From Pseudomonas sp. Irchel 3E13 (GTDB taxonomy: Bacteria; Pseudomonadota; Gammaproteobacteria; Pseudomonadales; Pseudomonadaceae), in the NCBI RefSeq assembly GCF_900187455.1, contig NZ_FYDX01000001.1, forward strand, positions 434,001 to 498,000: a stretch of 64,000 nt of DNA. Reading direction: 5' to 3'. A program made the position numbers and the translations under genes. Each line of letters begins with the position of its first letter. Positions within the stretch are counted from its first letter, which is position 1. The notes below the pieces were generated by a model. The model was not told the DNA's origin. It did not search any database and saw only the letters and a program-made list of their open reading frames with translations. Positions 29,379 through 39,657 of this stretch are shown piece by piece.

Positions 29379-29969
29379 ATGGGCCATTCCCAAGCCAGCA
29401 AACAGACCACCCATGACCGCCTCGTCAGCATCGCGGCCGAACGCTTCTGCGAGCTGGGGATCGACGGCCTGAGTATCGCCAACCTGATGAAGGAAGCCGG
29501 CCTGACCCACGGCGGTTTCTACAAACACTTCGAATCCCGCGACCAACTGGTGGCCGAGGCGCTGGCGGCGGCGTTCCGCCGCTCGGAAGATCCGCAGGGC
29601 AGCCACCGAGCGAACTTCACCACGCTGGTCGACGAATACCTGAGCCCCGAACACCGCGACGGCGTCGGCACAGGCTGCGCGGTCGGCGCACTGGTCAGCG
29701 ATATCGGCCGGGTGCAAGGCGAGGCGCGCGAGCTGTACACGCGCAAGCTGCGGGCGAATTTCAGCGGCATCGCCACGCTGCTGGGCGATGCCCAGGACAC
29801 TGAAAAACGCGCGCAAGCGATCGTCGCCTTCAGCGCCATGGTCGGCGCCCTGGGGCTGGCACGCGGCGCGGCCGACGAGGCGCTGTCGCTGGAAATCCTC
29901 TCGACCGTGCAGCGCTTTCTGCTCGACAGCTTCGGCGGCGACAGAGAGGCACCCGCGCAGCCCACCTGA
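29379..29969 (+). CDS. TetR/AcrR family transcriptional regulator
   Basis: A 196-residue regulator. The N-terminal HTH (about 10-60) contains the highly conserved IANLMKEAGLTHGGFYKHFESRD (positions 33-55; the recognition helix ends at YKHF). The C-terminal ligand domain includes a Cys in GTGCAVGAL. The start has AAGGACAG upstream. Its place at the end of the isomerase-SDR operon suggests a repressor that responds to a substrate of those enzymes, probably at the tandem palindromes in the operon promoter. Confidence 0.92.
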   Translation: MGHSQASKQTTHDRLVSIAAERFCELGIDGLSIANLMKEAGLTHGGFYKHFESRDQLVAEALAAAFRRSEDPQGSHRANFTTLVDEYLSPEHRDGVGTGCAVGALVSDIGRVQGEARELYTRKLRANFSGIATLLGDAQDTEKRAQAIVAFSAMVGALGLARGAADEALSLEILSTVQRFLLDSFGGDREAPAQPT

Positions 29970-30053
29970 CCGCGTCGTTTCCTACCCATCGCAACGGCAC
30001 AATCCCACCGCCGCTCTACACTCATCTGACGATCCCAGCGCGGAGGGTGTGGC

Positions 30054-31577
30054 ATGAGCAGCACTGAAGTCCTGATCATCGGAGCCGGTCCTACCGGGCT
30101 GGCATTGGCCCTGTGGTTGAGCAAGCTGGGCGTGAACATCCGCATCATCGACCAGGCCAGCGGCCCCGGCACCACCTCCCGGGCGCTGGCGGTGCAGGCG
30201 CGAACCCTGGAGCTGTACCGCCAGCTCGACCTCGCCGACGCGGTGGTCGAGCGCGGCCATCAGGTGCCGGCCGCCAATCTCTGGGTCAAGGGCCAGCAGG
30301 CCACACGCCTGTCGTTGCAGGACATCGGCGCCGGGCAGACGCCCTACCCGTTCCTCGAAATCTTCCCCCAGGACGAACACGAACGCCTGCTGATCGAGCG
30401 CCTGCAGGGCTTCGGTGTGCAGGTGCAGTGGCAGACCGAGTTGCTCGAACTGAACCAGGATGAGCAGCGGGTCCGCGCCCGCCTGCGCCTGGCCGACGGC
30501 CGCGAAGAAGACTGCGAAGCGCGTTACCTGGGCGGCTGCGACGGCGCCCGTTCGACAGTGCGCAAGGCGCTGGGCATCGGTTTTCCCGGCGGCACCTACG
30601 AGCAGGTGTTTTATGTCGCGGATGTGCAGGCGTCGGGGCCGGCGATCAATGGCGAGCTGCATGTGGACCTGGACGAAGCGGACTTTCTGGCAGTGTTCCC
30701 GCTGGCCGACAACGGGCGCGTGCGGTTGATCGGCACGGTGCGCGACGAGCGCGCCGAACAGCCTGAAGAGTTGCGTTTCGAAGACATCAGCCGCCGCGCC
30801 ATCGAGCACATGCAAGTCACGGTCGAGCAGGTCAACTGGTTTTCCACCTACCGCGTCCATCACCGCGTCGCCCAGCAATTCCGCCGCCACAACGCCTTCC
30901 TGCTCGGCGATGCCGCCCATGTCCACAGCCCGGCCGGCGGCCAAGGCATGAACACCGGCATCGGCGACGCTATCAACCTGGCCTGGAAACTGGCCAGCGT
31001 GCTGCACGGCAAGGCCACCGAAGAACTGCTGGGGAGCTACGAGATCGAACGCAAGGCCTTCGCCGAGCGGTTGGTGGCGACCACCGACCAGGTCTTCAAC
31101 TTCATCACCGCCGACAGCCGCCTGGCCACGCTGCTGCGCACCCGCTTCGCGCCGGCGCTGCTGTCGCGGTTGACCGCCATGGCCACGGTGCGCAACTTCA
31201 TGTTCCGCACCGTCTCGCAGATCGGCCTGAACTACCGGCTGATGCCGCTGAGTTTCGGCAGCGCCGGCCATGTGCATGGCGGCGATCGCATGCCCTGGGT
31301 GAGCAACGAGACGACGGATAACTTCGCCGAACTGGCGCGGCCGTGCTGGCAAGTCCAGGTCTACGGCCTGGCCAGCAAGGACCTGGTGGGTTGGTGCGCC
31401 GCGCGGCAGATTCCCTTGCAGGTGTTCGCCTGGAGCCCGGCGCATGAAGCCGCCGGGCTGGCGCGCAACGCGCTGTATCTGTTGCGCCCGGACAGCTACG
31501 TGGCGCTGGCCGAGACGTCATCGTCCACCGCGGTGCTGGAGCGTTACTTCGCCGAGCGCTCGCTAAGGCCCTGCTGA
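30054..31577 (+). CDS. FAD-dependent aromatic monooxygenase (PHBH-like, class A)
   Basis: A 507-residue flavoprotein hydroxylase. The N-terminal dinucleotide motif is [13 protein letters not shown]. The DG-type motif is [15 protein letters not shown]. The second FAD motif is [24 protein letters not shown]. The C-terminal ~130 residues resemble the thioredoxin-like domain of phenol- and pentachlorophenol-type hydroxylases but are short. The ribosome-binding site is GGAGGGTG. Such enzymes use NAD(P)H and O2 to hydroxylate aromatic rings; the substrate is unknown. Its last 34 bases overlap the end of the convergent exporter gene. Confidence 0.9.
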   Translation: MSSTEVLIIGAGPTGLALALWLSKLGVNIRIIDQASGPGTTSRALAVQARTLELYRQLDLADAVVERGHQVPAANLWVKGQQATRLSLQDIGAGQTPYPFLEIFPQDEHERLLIERLQGFGVQVQWQTELLELNQDEQRVRARLRLADGREEDCEARYLGGCDGARSTVRKALGIGFPGGTYEQVFYVADVQASGPAINGELHVDLDEADFLAVFPLADNGRVRLIGTVRDERAEQPEELRFEDISRRAIEHMQVTVEQVNWFSTYRVHHRVAQQFRRHNAFLLGDAAHVHSPAGGQGMNTGIGDAINLAWKLASVLHGKATEELLGSYEIERKAFAERLVATTDQVFNFITADSRLATLLRTRFAPALLSRLTAMATVRNFMFRTVSQIGLNYRLMPLSFGSAGHVHGGDRMPWVSNETTDNFAELARPCWQVQVYGLASKDLVGWCAARQIPLQVFAWSPAHEAAGLARNALYLLRPDSYVALAETSSSTAVLERYFAERSLRPC

Positions 31578-32761
31578 GCCGGCGCGCCCGCCACGACGAA
31601 ATAACGCCGGGTGGCATACAGGCACAGCAGCAGCCCGGCCACCGCCAGCGCGCCGCCGAACAGGCCGATATCGCCGAGAGCAACATGGGTCGCGACCATG
31701 CTGCCCAGCAGCGCGCCGCCGCCGATGCCGACGTTGTACAGCCCGGAAAACATCGCCATCGCCACGTCGGTGGCATCCGACGCCAACTTCAGCACTTTCG
31801 ACTGCAACGCCAGGCTGAAACACATGATGCCCATGCCCCACAGCGCGCTCATCGCGCACAACAGCCATGGCACGCCGGCCAGCGGCAGCAGCATCAGCAG
31901 GCAGAAACCCAGCGCGGCGATCGAAGCGATCAGGAAGCCGTGGGGGAAACGCTCGCTGAAATGGCTGAACAGGATCGAACCGAACACCCCGGCGCCGCCG
32001 AACACCAGCAGCAGCACCGTGGTCATCTCGCCGCTCATGGCCGCCACCTGCTGGGTGAACGGCTCGATATAGCTGTAGGCGGTGAACTGCGCGGTAATCA
32101 CCAGCACCACCAACGCATACACCGACATCAGCGCCGGACGCTTGAGCAGCACCGGCAGGCTGCGCAGCGAGCCGGAATTCTGGCTCGGCAGCAGCGGCAA
32201 CGAGCGCAGCAGCCAGAGCAGGGTCAGCACGGACACCCCGGCGATACCGTAGAACGTCGTGCGCCAGCCCAGCGCCTCACCGACCACCCGTCCCAGCGGA
32301 ATACCCAGCACCATCGCCAGCGTGGTGCCGGTGGCCAGCAGCCCCAGCGCCTTGGCCTGCTGGCCCGGCGGCGCGACGCGCACCGCCAGCGATGCGGTGA
32401 TCGACCAGAACACCGCATGCGCCAGGGCAATCCCCACCCGGCTGACCAGCAACATGCCGAAGCTGGTGGCCAGGCCCGACATCACATGGCTGAGGATGAA
32501 CAACACAAAGAGAAAGCCCAGCAGCCGGCGACGCTCGATATTGCGGGTCAGCAGCATCATTGGCAGCGACGTCAGCGACACCACCCAGGCATACACCGTG
32601 AGCATCAGCCCGACCTGGGCGCTGGGCATATCGAAACTGCGGCCGATATCGCTGAGCAGCGCGACCGGGACAAACTCGGTGGTATTGAAAATAAAGGCAC
32701 CCAGGGCCAGCGCGAAAACGCTGAGCCAACTGCCGTTACGGGGTTCAACGGGGCTATTCAT
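31544..32761 (-). CDS. sotB: MFS exporter, SotB sugar-efflux type
   Basis: A 405-residue, 12-helix major facilitator. The sequence follows E. coli SotB (YdeA) closely, for example [18 protein letters not shown] at the start, [12 protein letters not shown] in the middle and the [12 protein letters not shown] segment near helix 11. SotB proteins export arabinose, IPTG and similar sugars. ATG 32761 gives the family N-terminus; longer in-frame extensions (to 32842) lack homology. The ribosome-binding site is weak. The gene is convergent with the monooxygenase and overlaps it by 34 bases. Confidence 0.9.
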   Translation of the reverse strand: MNSPVEPRNGSWLSVFALALGAFIFNTTEFVPVALLSDIGRSFDMPSAQVGLMLTVYAWVVSLTSLPMMLLTRNIERRRLLGFLFVLFILSHVMSGLATSFGMLLVSRVGIALAHAVFWSITASLAVRVAPPGQQAKALGLLATGTTLAMVLGIPLGRVVGEALGWRTTFYGIAGVSVLTLLWLLRSLPLLPSQNSGSLRSLPVLLKRPALMSVYALVVLVITAQFTAYSYIEPFTQQVAAMSGEMTTVLLLVFGGAGVFGSILFSHFSERFPHGFLIASIAALGFCLLMLLPLAGVPWLLCAMSALWGMGIMCFSLALQSKVLKLASDATDVAMAMFSGLYNVGIGGGALLGSMVATHVALGDIGLFGGALAVAGLLLCLYATRRYFVVAGAPAQQGLSERSAK

Positions 32762-33218
32762 GCGGTGACTGGAACTCCTGGAAGCTGGGCAAAACACGGA
32801 CGTGACAAAAGCACCCATGAACCGGTGGTTCGGGTGTGCCAAGCGGGCTTTGTAAGGAAAAGTGAATAGGCGGCAGTCTACGTGAGCCGAACCCGCGTCG
32901 CAAACGCTTGCGGTGCGATCCGTCAGTGGCGAGGGAAAACAGGCGTCAGAATCTCGTCAAAAAACCGCCATCACTTTCCGACCACCTGTAACGCAACCGA
33001 AACCCGCTAAACAGAGCGGTTAATAACAATTTACATAATTTGATACAACTACCCCGCTGGCTTTTTGACACGATGGCAAAACGCTGCGCTATACCATGAA
33101 AAAAGTTTCATCTTCGCCGCGTTCACTTGCCGGGCCACCGCCAACGCTGACTTGCCAGCACGCCGCCGTTGCCCGCATCGACACACCCGAACCGCCCTAG
33201 AGCAGGACAGGAGGCAAC
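32762..33218. promoter_or_regulatory. Divergent promoter region between sotB and the GNAT gene
   Basis: 457 bases without a credible gene. A locally AT-rich patch (33020-33050) contrasts with the GC-rich surroundings. A possible rightward promoter is TTGACA (33065-33070) with TATACC (33090-33095); its 19-base spacer is long, so confidence is low. AGGAGG at 33209-33214 serves the next gene. Confidence 0.4.
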
Positions 33219-33899
33219 ATGCGTGCACTGAACCACATCAAACGAAAAGGCCTGCGCCGGACCCTTGCCACCCTGTGGCAACGCTACGTGTTCTTTCACT
33301 GGGAACTGTTGTGGATGGAGCGCGACCTGACCACCCCGGTCGGCTCGCACAACCTCAAGGACCACCCGCCGGTAAACCTTGCGCTGATCACCGAAACCAA
33401 CGCCGACGCCTTCGCCCGGCATTTCGGCGACCGCGTCGAGACCATGCGCGAGCTGGCCCGCGAAGGCCACACCGGGCACATGTACCTGGACCAGGCCGGC
33501 GACGCGATCGCGTTCATCTGGGCCAGCACCCGCGATTATCACGACCGGCATTACTACGGCTGCACCTTTCCCGTGGCACGGGGAGATTTCTTCGAATTCG
33601 GCGGCGAAATGATCCCGGCATTCTTCGGCAGCCGGCTGTCGGTGGATGCCCAGGTCAACCTGTGGAACGCCATGCAGGCCAAAGGCTGCACCCGGGTGGT
33701 GGATGTGGTGGAAACCCACAACGTGCCGGCGCTCAAGCTGCACCTGCGCATGGGCTACCACGAACAGGGACGCGTGGTGCACGTGTACGGACTATTCGGA
33801 CGCTGGAAGCTGTTCCGAAATGCCCAATACAGCGGCTCGCGGCTGAAACCGCTGTGCGCACCGCGCTCGGCGCCGGTGCCGAAGGCGGAACTGGCCTGA
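33219..33899 (+). CDS. GNAT-family N-acetyltransferase-like protein
   Basis: A 226-residue protein. The central part (about 55-195) has a GNAT-like layout ending in VVDVVETHNVPALKLHLRMGYHEQGRVV, residues about 162-189, typical of acetyl-CoA-binding motifs A and B. The N-terminus is basic (MRALNHIKRKGLRR), consistent with an association with membrane or nucleic acid (inference). ATG 33219 has AGGAGG upstream. It is monocistronic between sotB (divergent) and dsdA. The substrate is not predictable. Confidence 0.8.
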   Translation: MRALNHIKRKGLRRTLATLWQRYVFFHWELLWMERDLTTPVGSHNLKDHPPVNLALITETNADAFARHFGDRVETMRELAREGHTGHMYLDQAGDAIAFIWASTRDYHDRHYYGCTFPVARGDFFEFGGEMIPAFFGSRLSVDAQVNLWNAMQAKGCTRVVDVVETHNVPALKLHLRMGYHEQGRVVHVYGLFGRWKLFRNAQYSGSRLKPLCAPRSAPVPKAELA

Positions 33900-34028
33900 G
33901 GGTGTTTTGCGACGGACAGATGATTTGAAATCACCTGTCCGCGGCCGGGATATCCCTTGTTCTCTGGCGGCGCACTGGCGCTAAATGGCAACCCTGAAGC
34001 CCTCACAGACAGCGTTGCTCTGACCGGC

Positions 34029-34102
34029 GCCATCGCCGGCAAGACCGGCTCCCACCCGCCAGCCCCGCAGCTCTGTGGGAGCTGCCTTGCCAGCGATAAG
34101 GC
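34029..34102. repeat. Inverted REP-like pair upstream of dsdA
   Basis: Bases 34029-34055 and 34075-34102 form an imperfect inverted repeat around GGCAAG-x-CGGCTCCCAC and GTGGGAGCTGCCTTGCC. This is a different Pseudomonas repetitive-palindrome type from the GAGCAAGCTC family. It ends about 40 bases before the dsdA start. Confidence 0.65.
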
Positions 34103-34140
34103 CCGCCGCCGCCCCGACACCCCAGCCCGGAGAGCCACTG

Positions 34141-35478
34141 ATGCCCCTGGAAAAACCCGCTCAAGACTGGTGCAACGAACACCCCCTGCTCGCCGATTTG
34201 GTCGCCCTCAAGGAAAGCACCTGGTTCAACCCCGCCATCGCCCCGAGCGCCGAAGCGCTGGGCGACGTGCCGCTGACCCGTGCCGACATGGATGACGCCA
34301 GCGCACGTCTGCAACGTTTCGCAGCCTTTATCCAGTCCGCCTTTCCGCAGACCCGCGAAGCCGGCGGCCTGATCGAATCACCGCTGCATCCCCTGCCCGC
34401 CCTGCAAAAACTGTTGGGCGCGGATCAAGGCCAGCTCTGGCTGAAAGCCGATAACGAACTGCCGATCTCCGGCTCGATCAAGGCCCGCGGCGGCATTTAC
34501 GAGGTGCTGGCCCATGCCGAGCGCCTGGCCTTGGCGGCCGGCTTCCTGCAACCGGGCGACGACTACGCGAAGCTCGACAGCGACGCCGCCCGGACCTTCT
34601 TCGGCCAGTACCGCATCGCCGTCGGCTCCACCGGCAACCTCGGCCTGTCGATCGGCATTATCAGCGCGCGGCTGGGCTTTCAGGCCACGGTGCACATGTC
34701 CGCCGACGCCCGGCAGTGGAAGAAGGACAAACTGCGCGCCCACGGCGTGACGGTGGTGGAGTACCCCACCGACTACAGCGTCGCCGTCGCCGAAGGCCGC
34801 CGCCAGGCCGAGGGCGATCCGTACTGCCACTTCGTCGATGACGAGAATTCCCATCAACTCTTCCTCGGCTATGCGGTGGCCGCCCTGCGCCTGCACGGCC
34901 AACTGCAACAGGCCGGGATCCGCGTCGATGTCGAGCACCCGTTGTTCGTCTACCTGCCGTGCGGTGTGGGCGGTGGTCCTGGCGGCGTGGCCTTCGGCCT
35001 CAAGCAAGTGTTCGGCGACGCCGTGCACTGCCTGTTCGCCGAGCCGACCCATTCGCCGTGCATGTTGCTGGGGGTGTACACCGGCCTGCATGACGCGGTG
35101 TCGGTGTACGACTTCGGCATCGACAACGTCACCGCCGCCGACGGCCTCGCGGTGGGCCGCCCTTCGGGCTTCGTCGGCCGGGCCATGCAGCGCCTGATCG
35201 ACGGCTACTACACCGTCAGCGACGAAAACCTCTACCGCCTGCTGGCGCAACTCGACGCCTGCGAAGGCCGGCGCCTGGAACCCTCGGCCCTGGCCGGCGT
35301 GCCGGGCATCCTGCGGGTACTGCACGAGCAACAGGGTTACCGCGAGCGCCTCGGCCTGACCGCGCGTCATCTGGCCAACGCCACCCACCTGGTCTGGGGC
35401 ACGGGCGGCAGCATGGTGCCGGAGGCCGAAATGGCCGCCTACCTCGCCACCGGCCGCCAGTACCTGGGCGCGCACTGA
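34141..35478 (+). CDS. dsdA: D-serine dehydratase (ammonia-lyase)
   Basis: A 445-residue PLP enzyme (E. coli DsdA is 442) that converts D-serine to pyruvate and ammonia. The PLP Schiff-base lysine is Lys114 in [20 protein letters not shown] is the phosphate/substrate loop, and [12 protein letters not shown] is the glycine-rich PLP-phosphate site. ATG 34141 has GGAGAG nine bases upstream; the in-frame start at 34075 falls within the REP-like repeat. The following LysR gene overlaps its stop by one base, so here the regulator is co-directional rather than divergent as in E. coli. Confidence 0.95.
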   Translation: MPLEKPAQDWCNEHPLLADLVALKESTWFNPAIAPSAEALGDVPLTRADMDDASARLQRFAAFIQSAFPQTREAGGLIESPLHPLPALQKLLGADQGQLWLKADNELPISGSIKARGGIYEVLAHAERLALAAGFLQPGDDYAKLDSDAARTFFGQYRIAVGSTGNLGLSIGIISARLGFQATVHMSADARQWKKDKLRAHGVTVVEYPTDYSVAVAEGRRQAEGDPYCHFVDDENSHQLFLGYAVAALRLHGQLQQAGIRVDVEHPLFVYLPCGVGGGPGGVAFGLKQVFGDAVHCLFAEPTHSPCMLLGVYTGLHDAVSVYDFGIDNVTAADGLAVGRPSGFVGRAMQRLIDGYYTVSDENLYRLLAQLDACEGRRLEPSALAGVPGILRVLHEQQGYRERLGLTARHLANATHLVWGTGGSMVPEAEMAAYLATGRQYLGAH

Positions 35479-36407
35479 TGCTCAACCTTCCGCCACGGCT
35501 GGCGACGCGACTGGGCAGCAGCCAGTTCGCCAACCTGCACACCTTCCTCGTCGCCGCCCGGCACTTGAGCTTCGCCTTGGCGGCCGAGGAACTGTGCCTG
35601 ACCCCCAGCGCCGTGAGCCACCGCATCGCCCGGCTCGAACAGGCGCTGGAACTGCGCCTGTTCGAGCGCCTGACCCGACGCATCCGCCTGACCGCCGAGG
35701 GCGAACGGATCTTCACCATCCTCGATGACGCTATCGAAGCCCTGGACGCGGCCCTGCACAGCCGCGACGCGGACCTCAGCGGCCCGCTGGCGCTCTACGC
35801 CCGCCCGTCCATCGCCAATGACTGGCTGGTGCCGCGGCTGGCGGACTTCCACCGGCGTTACCCGCGCATCGCCCTGGATGTACGGGTCGGCAATGACCCG
35901 GTGGACTTCCGCACGCAGAACCTCGACCTCGCGCTGGTCTACGCCCGCGGCGAGACGGCCGGGCTGGTCAATCATCACCTGATGGACGAGGCCGTCACCC
36001 CGGTGTGCAGCCCGCGCTATGCCGAAGAGCACGGATTGCACGACGCCCCGCACAACCTGCGCCAGTGCACCTTGCTGCACGACGCGCTGGCCTGGGAACA
36101 CGCGCCGTTCGATGCCGAATGGCGCCGCTGGGCCGAGGCCCGCGACCTGGCGCATTGCCTGCCGGGACGGCGCATGACCTTCGACCGTTCCGACCTCTGC
36201 GCCAATGCCGCGATCCATCACACCGGCATCGCCATGGGGCGCCAGCGTCTGGTGCAGCGTTATCTGGATGAGGGATTGCTGGTGACGCCTTTTGGTGGTT
36301 TTGCGCAGCCGGGGGCGTTGGGTTATTACCTGCTGCATCCGCCTTGCCGGGTGTTGCCGGCGCGGGTGGGGGCGTTGTTGGAGTGGTTGTTGGAGCAGGG
36401 TGGATAG
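35478..36407 (+). CDS. dsdC: LysR-family regulator of D-serine catabolism
   Basis: A 309-residue LysR-type regulator (E. coli DsdC is 311). The winged HTH is at about 17-76 (HTFLVAARHLSFALAAEELC, LTPSAVSHRIARLEQALE). The remainder is the substrate-binding domain. The ATG overlaps the dsdA stop (TGATG), so both are translated from one message. D-serine is the expected co-inducer, from knowledge of DsdC. The gene ends about ten bases before a long palindrome that separates it from the convergent agmatine-deiminase gene. Confidence 0.88.
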   Translation: MLNLPPRLATRLGSSQFANLHTFLVAARHLSFALAAEELCLTPSAVSHRIARLEQALELRLFERLTRRIRLTAEGERIFTILDDAIEALDAALHSRDADLSGPLALYARPSIANDWLVPRLADFHRRYPRIALDVRVGNDPVDFRTQNLDLALVYARGETAGLVNHHLMDEAVTPVCSPRYAEEHGLHDAPHNLRQCTLLHDALAWEHAPFDAEWRRWAEARDLAHCLPGRRMTFDRSDLCANAAIHHTGIAMGRQRLVQRYLDEGLLVTPFGGFAQPGALGYYLLHPPCRVLPARVGALLEWLLEQGG

Positions 36408-36415
36408 CGCATCGC

Positions 36416-36489
36416 GACGGTTCGGCGCCCCGACAAGTTCGCTCCTACAGCCCCTGTAGGAGCGAGCTTGTCGGGGCGCCGAACCGTCG
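36416..36489. repeat. REP palindrome between convergent dsdC and deiminase genes
   Basis: Two ~35-base arms (36416-36450 and 36454-36489) match as reverse complements with one mismatch and a short CCC loop. They contain the variant REP core CGGTTCGGCGCCCCGACAAG, distinct from the CGCGAGCAAGCTCG type. The position suggests a bidirectional transcript end. Confidence 0.8.
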
Positions 36490-36501
36490 AGATAGGTCAA
36501 C

Positions 36502-37620
36502 CTACACCCAAGGCATCTGATGCGTCACACAATGAATCCCCCCGCCACCCGCAGCAATCGCGTCGATCTCCACCTGCACGATGTCCCGGTCCGGGTACAG
36601 CCCCGACAACAATTCAAACGCCGCCCTGTCCGCCTCACGATCCCCAAACTGCGGCGCGATCACCGCGCCGTTGATGACGAAGTAGTTGATGTAACCCGCA
36701 GCGAAATCCGGGTTGTTGCGGCTGAACGGGCTCTTGCGCGGTTTCAGCGGTGGCGACACGGTGTGCACGGTGAGCTTGCGGCCCTCCGCATCCGTCGCGT
36801 TGCGCAGAATCTCCAGGTGCGCGCGGGTCACCTCGTGGTCATAAGACTCCGGGTCAGTGTCGAGGTTGGCGATCACCACGCCCGGGCTGACGAAGCGGGC
36901 ATAAAAATCCACATGGGCATCGGTGATGTCCTTGCCGCGGATGCCCGGCAGCCAGATGATCTTGCGCAGGCCCAGGCAGGCTTTCAGTTCCGCTTCCACG
37001 TCGTCCCGGCTCCAGCCGGGGTTGCGGTTGCCGTTGACCCAGCAGCTCTCGGTCATGATCCCGGTGCCGTGGCCGTCCACTTCGATCCCGCCGCCCTCGC
37101 CCACCAGTTCGCTGCGCAGATGCCGCGCCCCGCTTTGCCCGGCCAATAACGCGGCGATCCGCGCGTCCTTGGAATGCCGTTGCTTGTTGCCCCAGCCGTT
37201 GAAGTTGAAGTCCAGCGCGGTCAGGCCGCCCTCCTCGGTGGTGAGAAAGTTGGCGCCGATGTCGCGCATCCAGATGTCATCCAGTTCGGTGACCAGGAAC
37301 CGGGTGTTGTCGCTGCCACACAGTTCCTCGGCCAGTTCGCGCTCGTCTTCACGGCAGAGCACGGTCACCGGCTGGTAACGGGCGATGGCGCGGGCGATAC
37401 GGCCGAGGGCCGCCTGCACATCGGCGGTGAAGTCTTCCCAGATCGCCTCCTGCGCACCAAAGGCGATGAAGGCGTGACGCTGGCGTTCGCCCTCGTCGGG
37501 CATGAACCAGTCGTCGTCTCCTGCGGCAAAGGCCCGCAACGGCAGCAAACCGCTGCTGGCGATCAGTCCCAGGCTGCTGGCCACGGAAACCTGCCGGATG
37601 AACTGGCGGCGTGTCGGCAT
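36502..37620 (-). CDS. Tat-exported agmatine deiminase-like protein (PAD family)
   Basis: A 372-residue member of the peptidyl-arginine/agmatine deiminase family. Family motifs present: WMRDIGANF, NGWGNK, GEGGGIEVDG, DAHVDFYARF and the catalytic Cys364 in GGGGIHCVTHQ. Unlike cytosolic AguA it starts with a Tat-type signal (TRRQFIRQ at residues 3-10, then a hydrophobic stretch ending near AFAAG), so it should act in the periplasm. ATG 37620 is chosen because it gives this signal. It follows the PotF-like gene by 37 bases and is last in the agu operon. The predicted product from agmatine is N-carbamoylputrescine plus ammonia. Confidence 0.88.
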   Translation of the reverse strand: MPTRRQFIRQVSVASSLGLIASSGLLPLRAFAAGDDDWFMPDEGERQRHAFIAFGAQEAIWEDFTADVQAALGRIARAIARYQPVTVLCREDERELAEELCGSDNTRFLVTELDDIWMRDIGANFLTTEEGGLTALDFNFNGWGNKQRHSKDARIAALLAGQSGARHLRSELVGEGGGIEVDGHGTGIMTESCWVNGNRNPGWSRDDVEAELKACLGLRKIIWLPGIRGKDITDAHVDFYARFVSPGVVIANLDTDPESYDHEVTRAHLEILRNATDAEGRKLTVHTVSPPLKPRKSPFSRNNPDFAAGYINYFVINGAVIAPQFGDREADRAAFELLSGLYPDRDIVQVEIDAIAAGGGGIHCVTHQMPWV

Positions 37621-37657
37621 TTCTTTGTCTCTCACTTCGAGTTGGGGGTACGTGGGG

Positions 37658-38752
37658 CTAACCGCCGCTGGCGGTCTTGAACTTGGTCCAGGTGCGCATC
37701 CGTGCACGCATCGCCGACTGGGCGATGTCCTTGCCGGGAATCAGGCGCTGGAAGGCCGCTTCATCAGGATAGATATCCGGGTTGTCGCGCATCGCCGGAT
37801 CGACCTGCGGTCGCGCCTTGGCGCTGGAGGTCGGGTAGCCGGTGAAGTTGCTGATGGCCGCCATGTTGTCCGGGCGCATGACGAAGTTGATGAAGGCGTA
37901 GGCGTACTCCGGGTGTTTGGCATCCACCGGGATCGCCATGTTGTCCATCCACACCGTGGTGCCCTCGCGCGGGATGCGGTACTGGAAACGCACCGGCTTG
38001 CCGGCGGCATCGGCGGCGCGCTGGGCCTGGGTCATGTCGCCGCTGTAGCCTAGGGACAGGCACAGGTTGCCGTTGACCAGGTCGGTGACCGGCTGCGGCT
38101 GGAACTTGCGGATATACGGTCGCAGCTTCAGCAGCAGTTCGCTGGCCGCGGCCAGGTCTTCCGGTTTGGCGCTGCGCGGCTCGCGGCCCAGGTAATTGAG
38201 CACCACCGCCAGCACTTCGTCGGGCGAATCGATGATGGAAATCCCGCAGTCGGCGAACTTCGCCGCCAGCTCCGGCTTGAACAGCAGATCGAGGCTGTTC
38301 ACCGGCGCGTCGGCGAGGCGCTGGCGGACCATCTCCTCGTTGTAGGTCAGGCCGATGGTGCCCCAGGTGTAGGGCACGGTGGCGCTGGCGGAATGAGGAT
38401 AGTGCTTGCGCAGTTGCTGCAGGCCCGGCTCGATATCCGCCAGCGCGGTGATCCGCGCAGGGTCGAGGGCCTGCAGGCTGCCGGCGCGCATCAGTCGCTC
38501 GGCCACGGTGTCGCCGGGGAAGATCAGGTCGTAACCACTGCCGGCGGTCATCAGCTTGGCCTCCAGCACCTCGCTGCCGTCCATCACATCGTAGATCACC
38601 TTGATCCCGGTTTCGGCGGTGAAGCGCGACAGGGTGTCTTCGGCAAAGTAGTCGGCCCAGTTGTACAGACGCAGGGTCTTGCCCGGGTCGTCAGCCTGGG
38701 CATTGCCCAGTGTCAGGCCGAGGAGCGCGGCGCACAGCCAGTGGCGGTTCAT
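37658..38752 (-). CDS. Polyamine-type ABC transporter substrate-binding protein (PotF-like)
   Basis: A 364-residue periplasmic binding protein with a Sec signal (about residues 1-20, cleavage near NAQA-D) and the PotD/PotF start LRLYNWADYFAEDTLSRFTAETGI, residues 26-49. The ligand-contacting pattern SGYDLIFPGD and the late AIPVDAKHPEYAYAFINF fit the family. Its ATG overlaps the aguB stop by four bases; the longer open frame upstream is only the shadow of aguB. Expected ligands are putrescine, spermidine or agmatine (inference from context). No permease or ATPase genes are beside it, so it must share a transporter encoded elsewhere. Confidence 0.9.
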   Translation of the reverse strand: MNRHWLCAALLGLTLGNAQADDPGKTLRLYNWADYFAEDTLSRFTAETGIKVIYDVMDGSEVLEAKLMTAGSGYDLIFPGDTVAERLMRAGSLQALDPARITALADIEPGLQQLRKHYPHSASATVPYTWGTIGLTYNEEMVRQRLADAPVNSLDLLFKPELAAKFADCGISIIDSPDEVLAVVLNYLGREPRSAKPEDLAAASELLLKLRPYIRKFQPQPVTDLVNGNLCLSLGYSGDMTQAQRAADAAGKPVRFQYRIPREGTTVWMDNMAIPVDAKHPEYAYAFINFVMRPDNMAAISNFTGYPTSSAKARPQVDPAMRDNPDIYPDEAAFQRLIPGKDIAQSAMRARMRTWTKFKTASGG

Positions 38753-39657
38753 CGCGCACCTCCGTTGCCCCAAACGCTGTTCTGGCTGCCGTCCAGGCCC
38801 AGCAACGTCCCATACATTTCCGGGCGGCGGTCGCGGAAGATGCCCCAGGTCAGGCGTTCGTCGCGCATCGCGGCGAGGTCGAGGGTCTGCACCACGACAC
38901 CGGGCGTCTGGCGATCGGCTTCGGCCAACAGCTTGCCCTTGTGATCGCAGATAAACGACGAGCCGTAGAAATCCATGTGCAGTTCCGCGTCGCCCGTCGC
39001 CACTTCGCGCCCGACCCGGTTGGCCGCCACCACCGGCAGCAGGTTGGCCGCCGCGTGGCCGCGCATGGTCATCTGCCAGTGGTCGCGGGAGTCCAGCGCG
39101 GTGGCGCCGGGCTCGGAGCCGATGGCGGTGGGAAACAGCAGCACCTCGGCACCCATCAGCGCCAGGCAACGCGCCGTTTCGGGAAACCACTGGTCCCAGC
39201 AGATGCCGACGCCGAGACGGCCGAAAGCGGTGTCCCAGACGCGGAAGCCAGTATCGCCGGGGCTGAAATATTCCTTCTCCTGATAGCCGACAGCGTTGGG
39301 AATATGGGTCTTGCGGTAGACCCCCAGCAGGCGGCCATCGGCATCGGCCACGCTCAGCGAATTGAAGAACGCGTTGCCGGCCTTCTCGAACCAGCTCAAC
39401 GGCAGCACCACCCCAAGCTCGCGGGCCAGCGCGGCGAAGCGCTGGAGCACGCGGCTGTCGCGGTACTCCTCGGCCAGGGCGAGGTGCTTGTGGTCCTGCT
39501 CGATGCAGAAATACGGCGTGGCGAACAGCTCCTGCAACAGGATGACCTGCGCGCCTTGCGCAGCGGCTTCGCGGACCCGTTGTTCGGCGCGGTCGAGGTT
39601 GTCCTGCAGGTTCCAGGTGCAGTGCATCTGGGTGGTGGCGACGGTCAACAGGCTCAT
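38749..39657 (-). CDS. aguB: N-carbamoylputrescine amidase
   Basis: A 302-residue nitrilase-superfamily enzyme that hydrolyses N-carbamoylputrescine to putrescine, CO2 and ammonia. The catalytic triad is visible: Glu in ILLQELFATPYF, Lys in GVYRKTHIPN, and Cys in LGVGICWDQWFPE. ATG 39657 overlaps the aguA stop by four bases. It acts on the product of AguA in the cytosol, and the downstream exported deiminase could supply more of the same substrate if a transporter exists. The length matches characterised AguB. Confidence 0.94.
   Translation of the reverse strand: MSLLTVATTQMHCTWNLQDNLDRAEQRVREAAAQGAQVILLQELFATPYFCIEQDHKHLALAEEYRDSRVLQRFAALARELGVVLPLSWFEKAGNAFFNSLSVADADGRLLGVYRKTHIPNAVGYQEKEYFSPGDTGFRVWDTAFGRLGVGICWDQWFPETARCLALMGAEVLLFPTAIGSEPGATALDSRDHWQMTMRGHAAANLLPVVAANRVGREVATGDAELHMDFYGSSFICDHKGKLLAEADRQTPGVVVQTLDLAAMRDERLTWGIFRDRRPEMYGTLLGLDGSQNSVWGNGGAR

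Noticed and set aside
33065..33928. A 287-codon frame overlapping the GNAT gene
   Set aside because: It is Arg/Pro/His-rich and lacks motifs. The overlapping frame from 33219 has AGGAGG and a GNAT pattern.
36416..36489. CRISPR repeat or tRNA-like structure
   Set aside because: It is a single palindrome, with no regularly spaced unique spacers and no cloverleaf; it matches the REP family present in the window.
38753..39190. N-terminal extension of the PotF-like gene
   Set aside because: The extra ~146 codons overlap aguB in another frame and precede a perfect Sec signal that begins at 38752.
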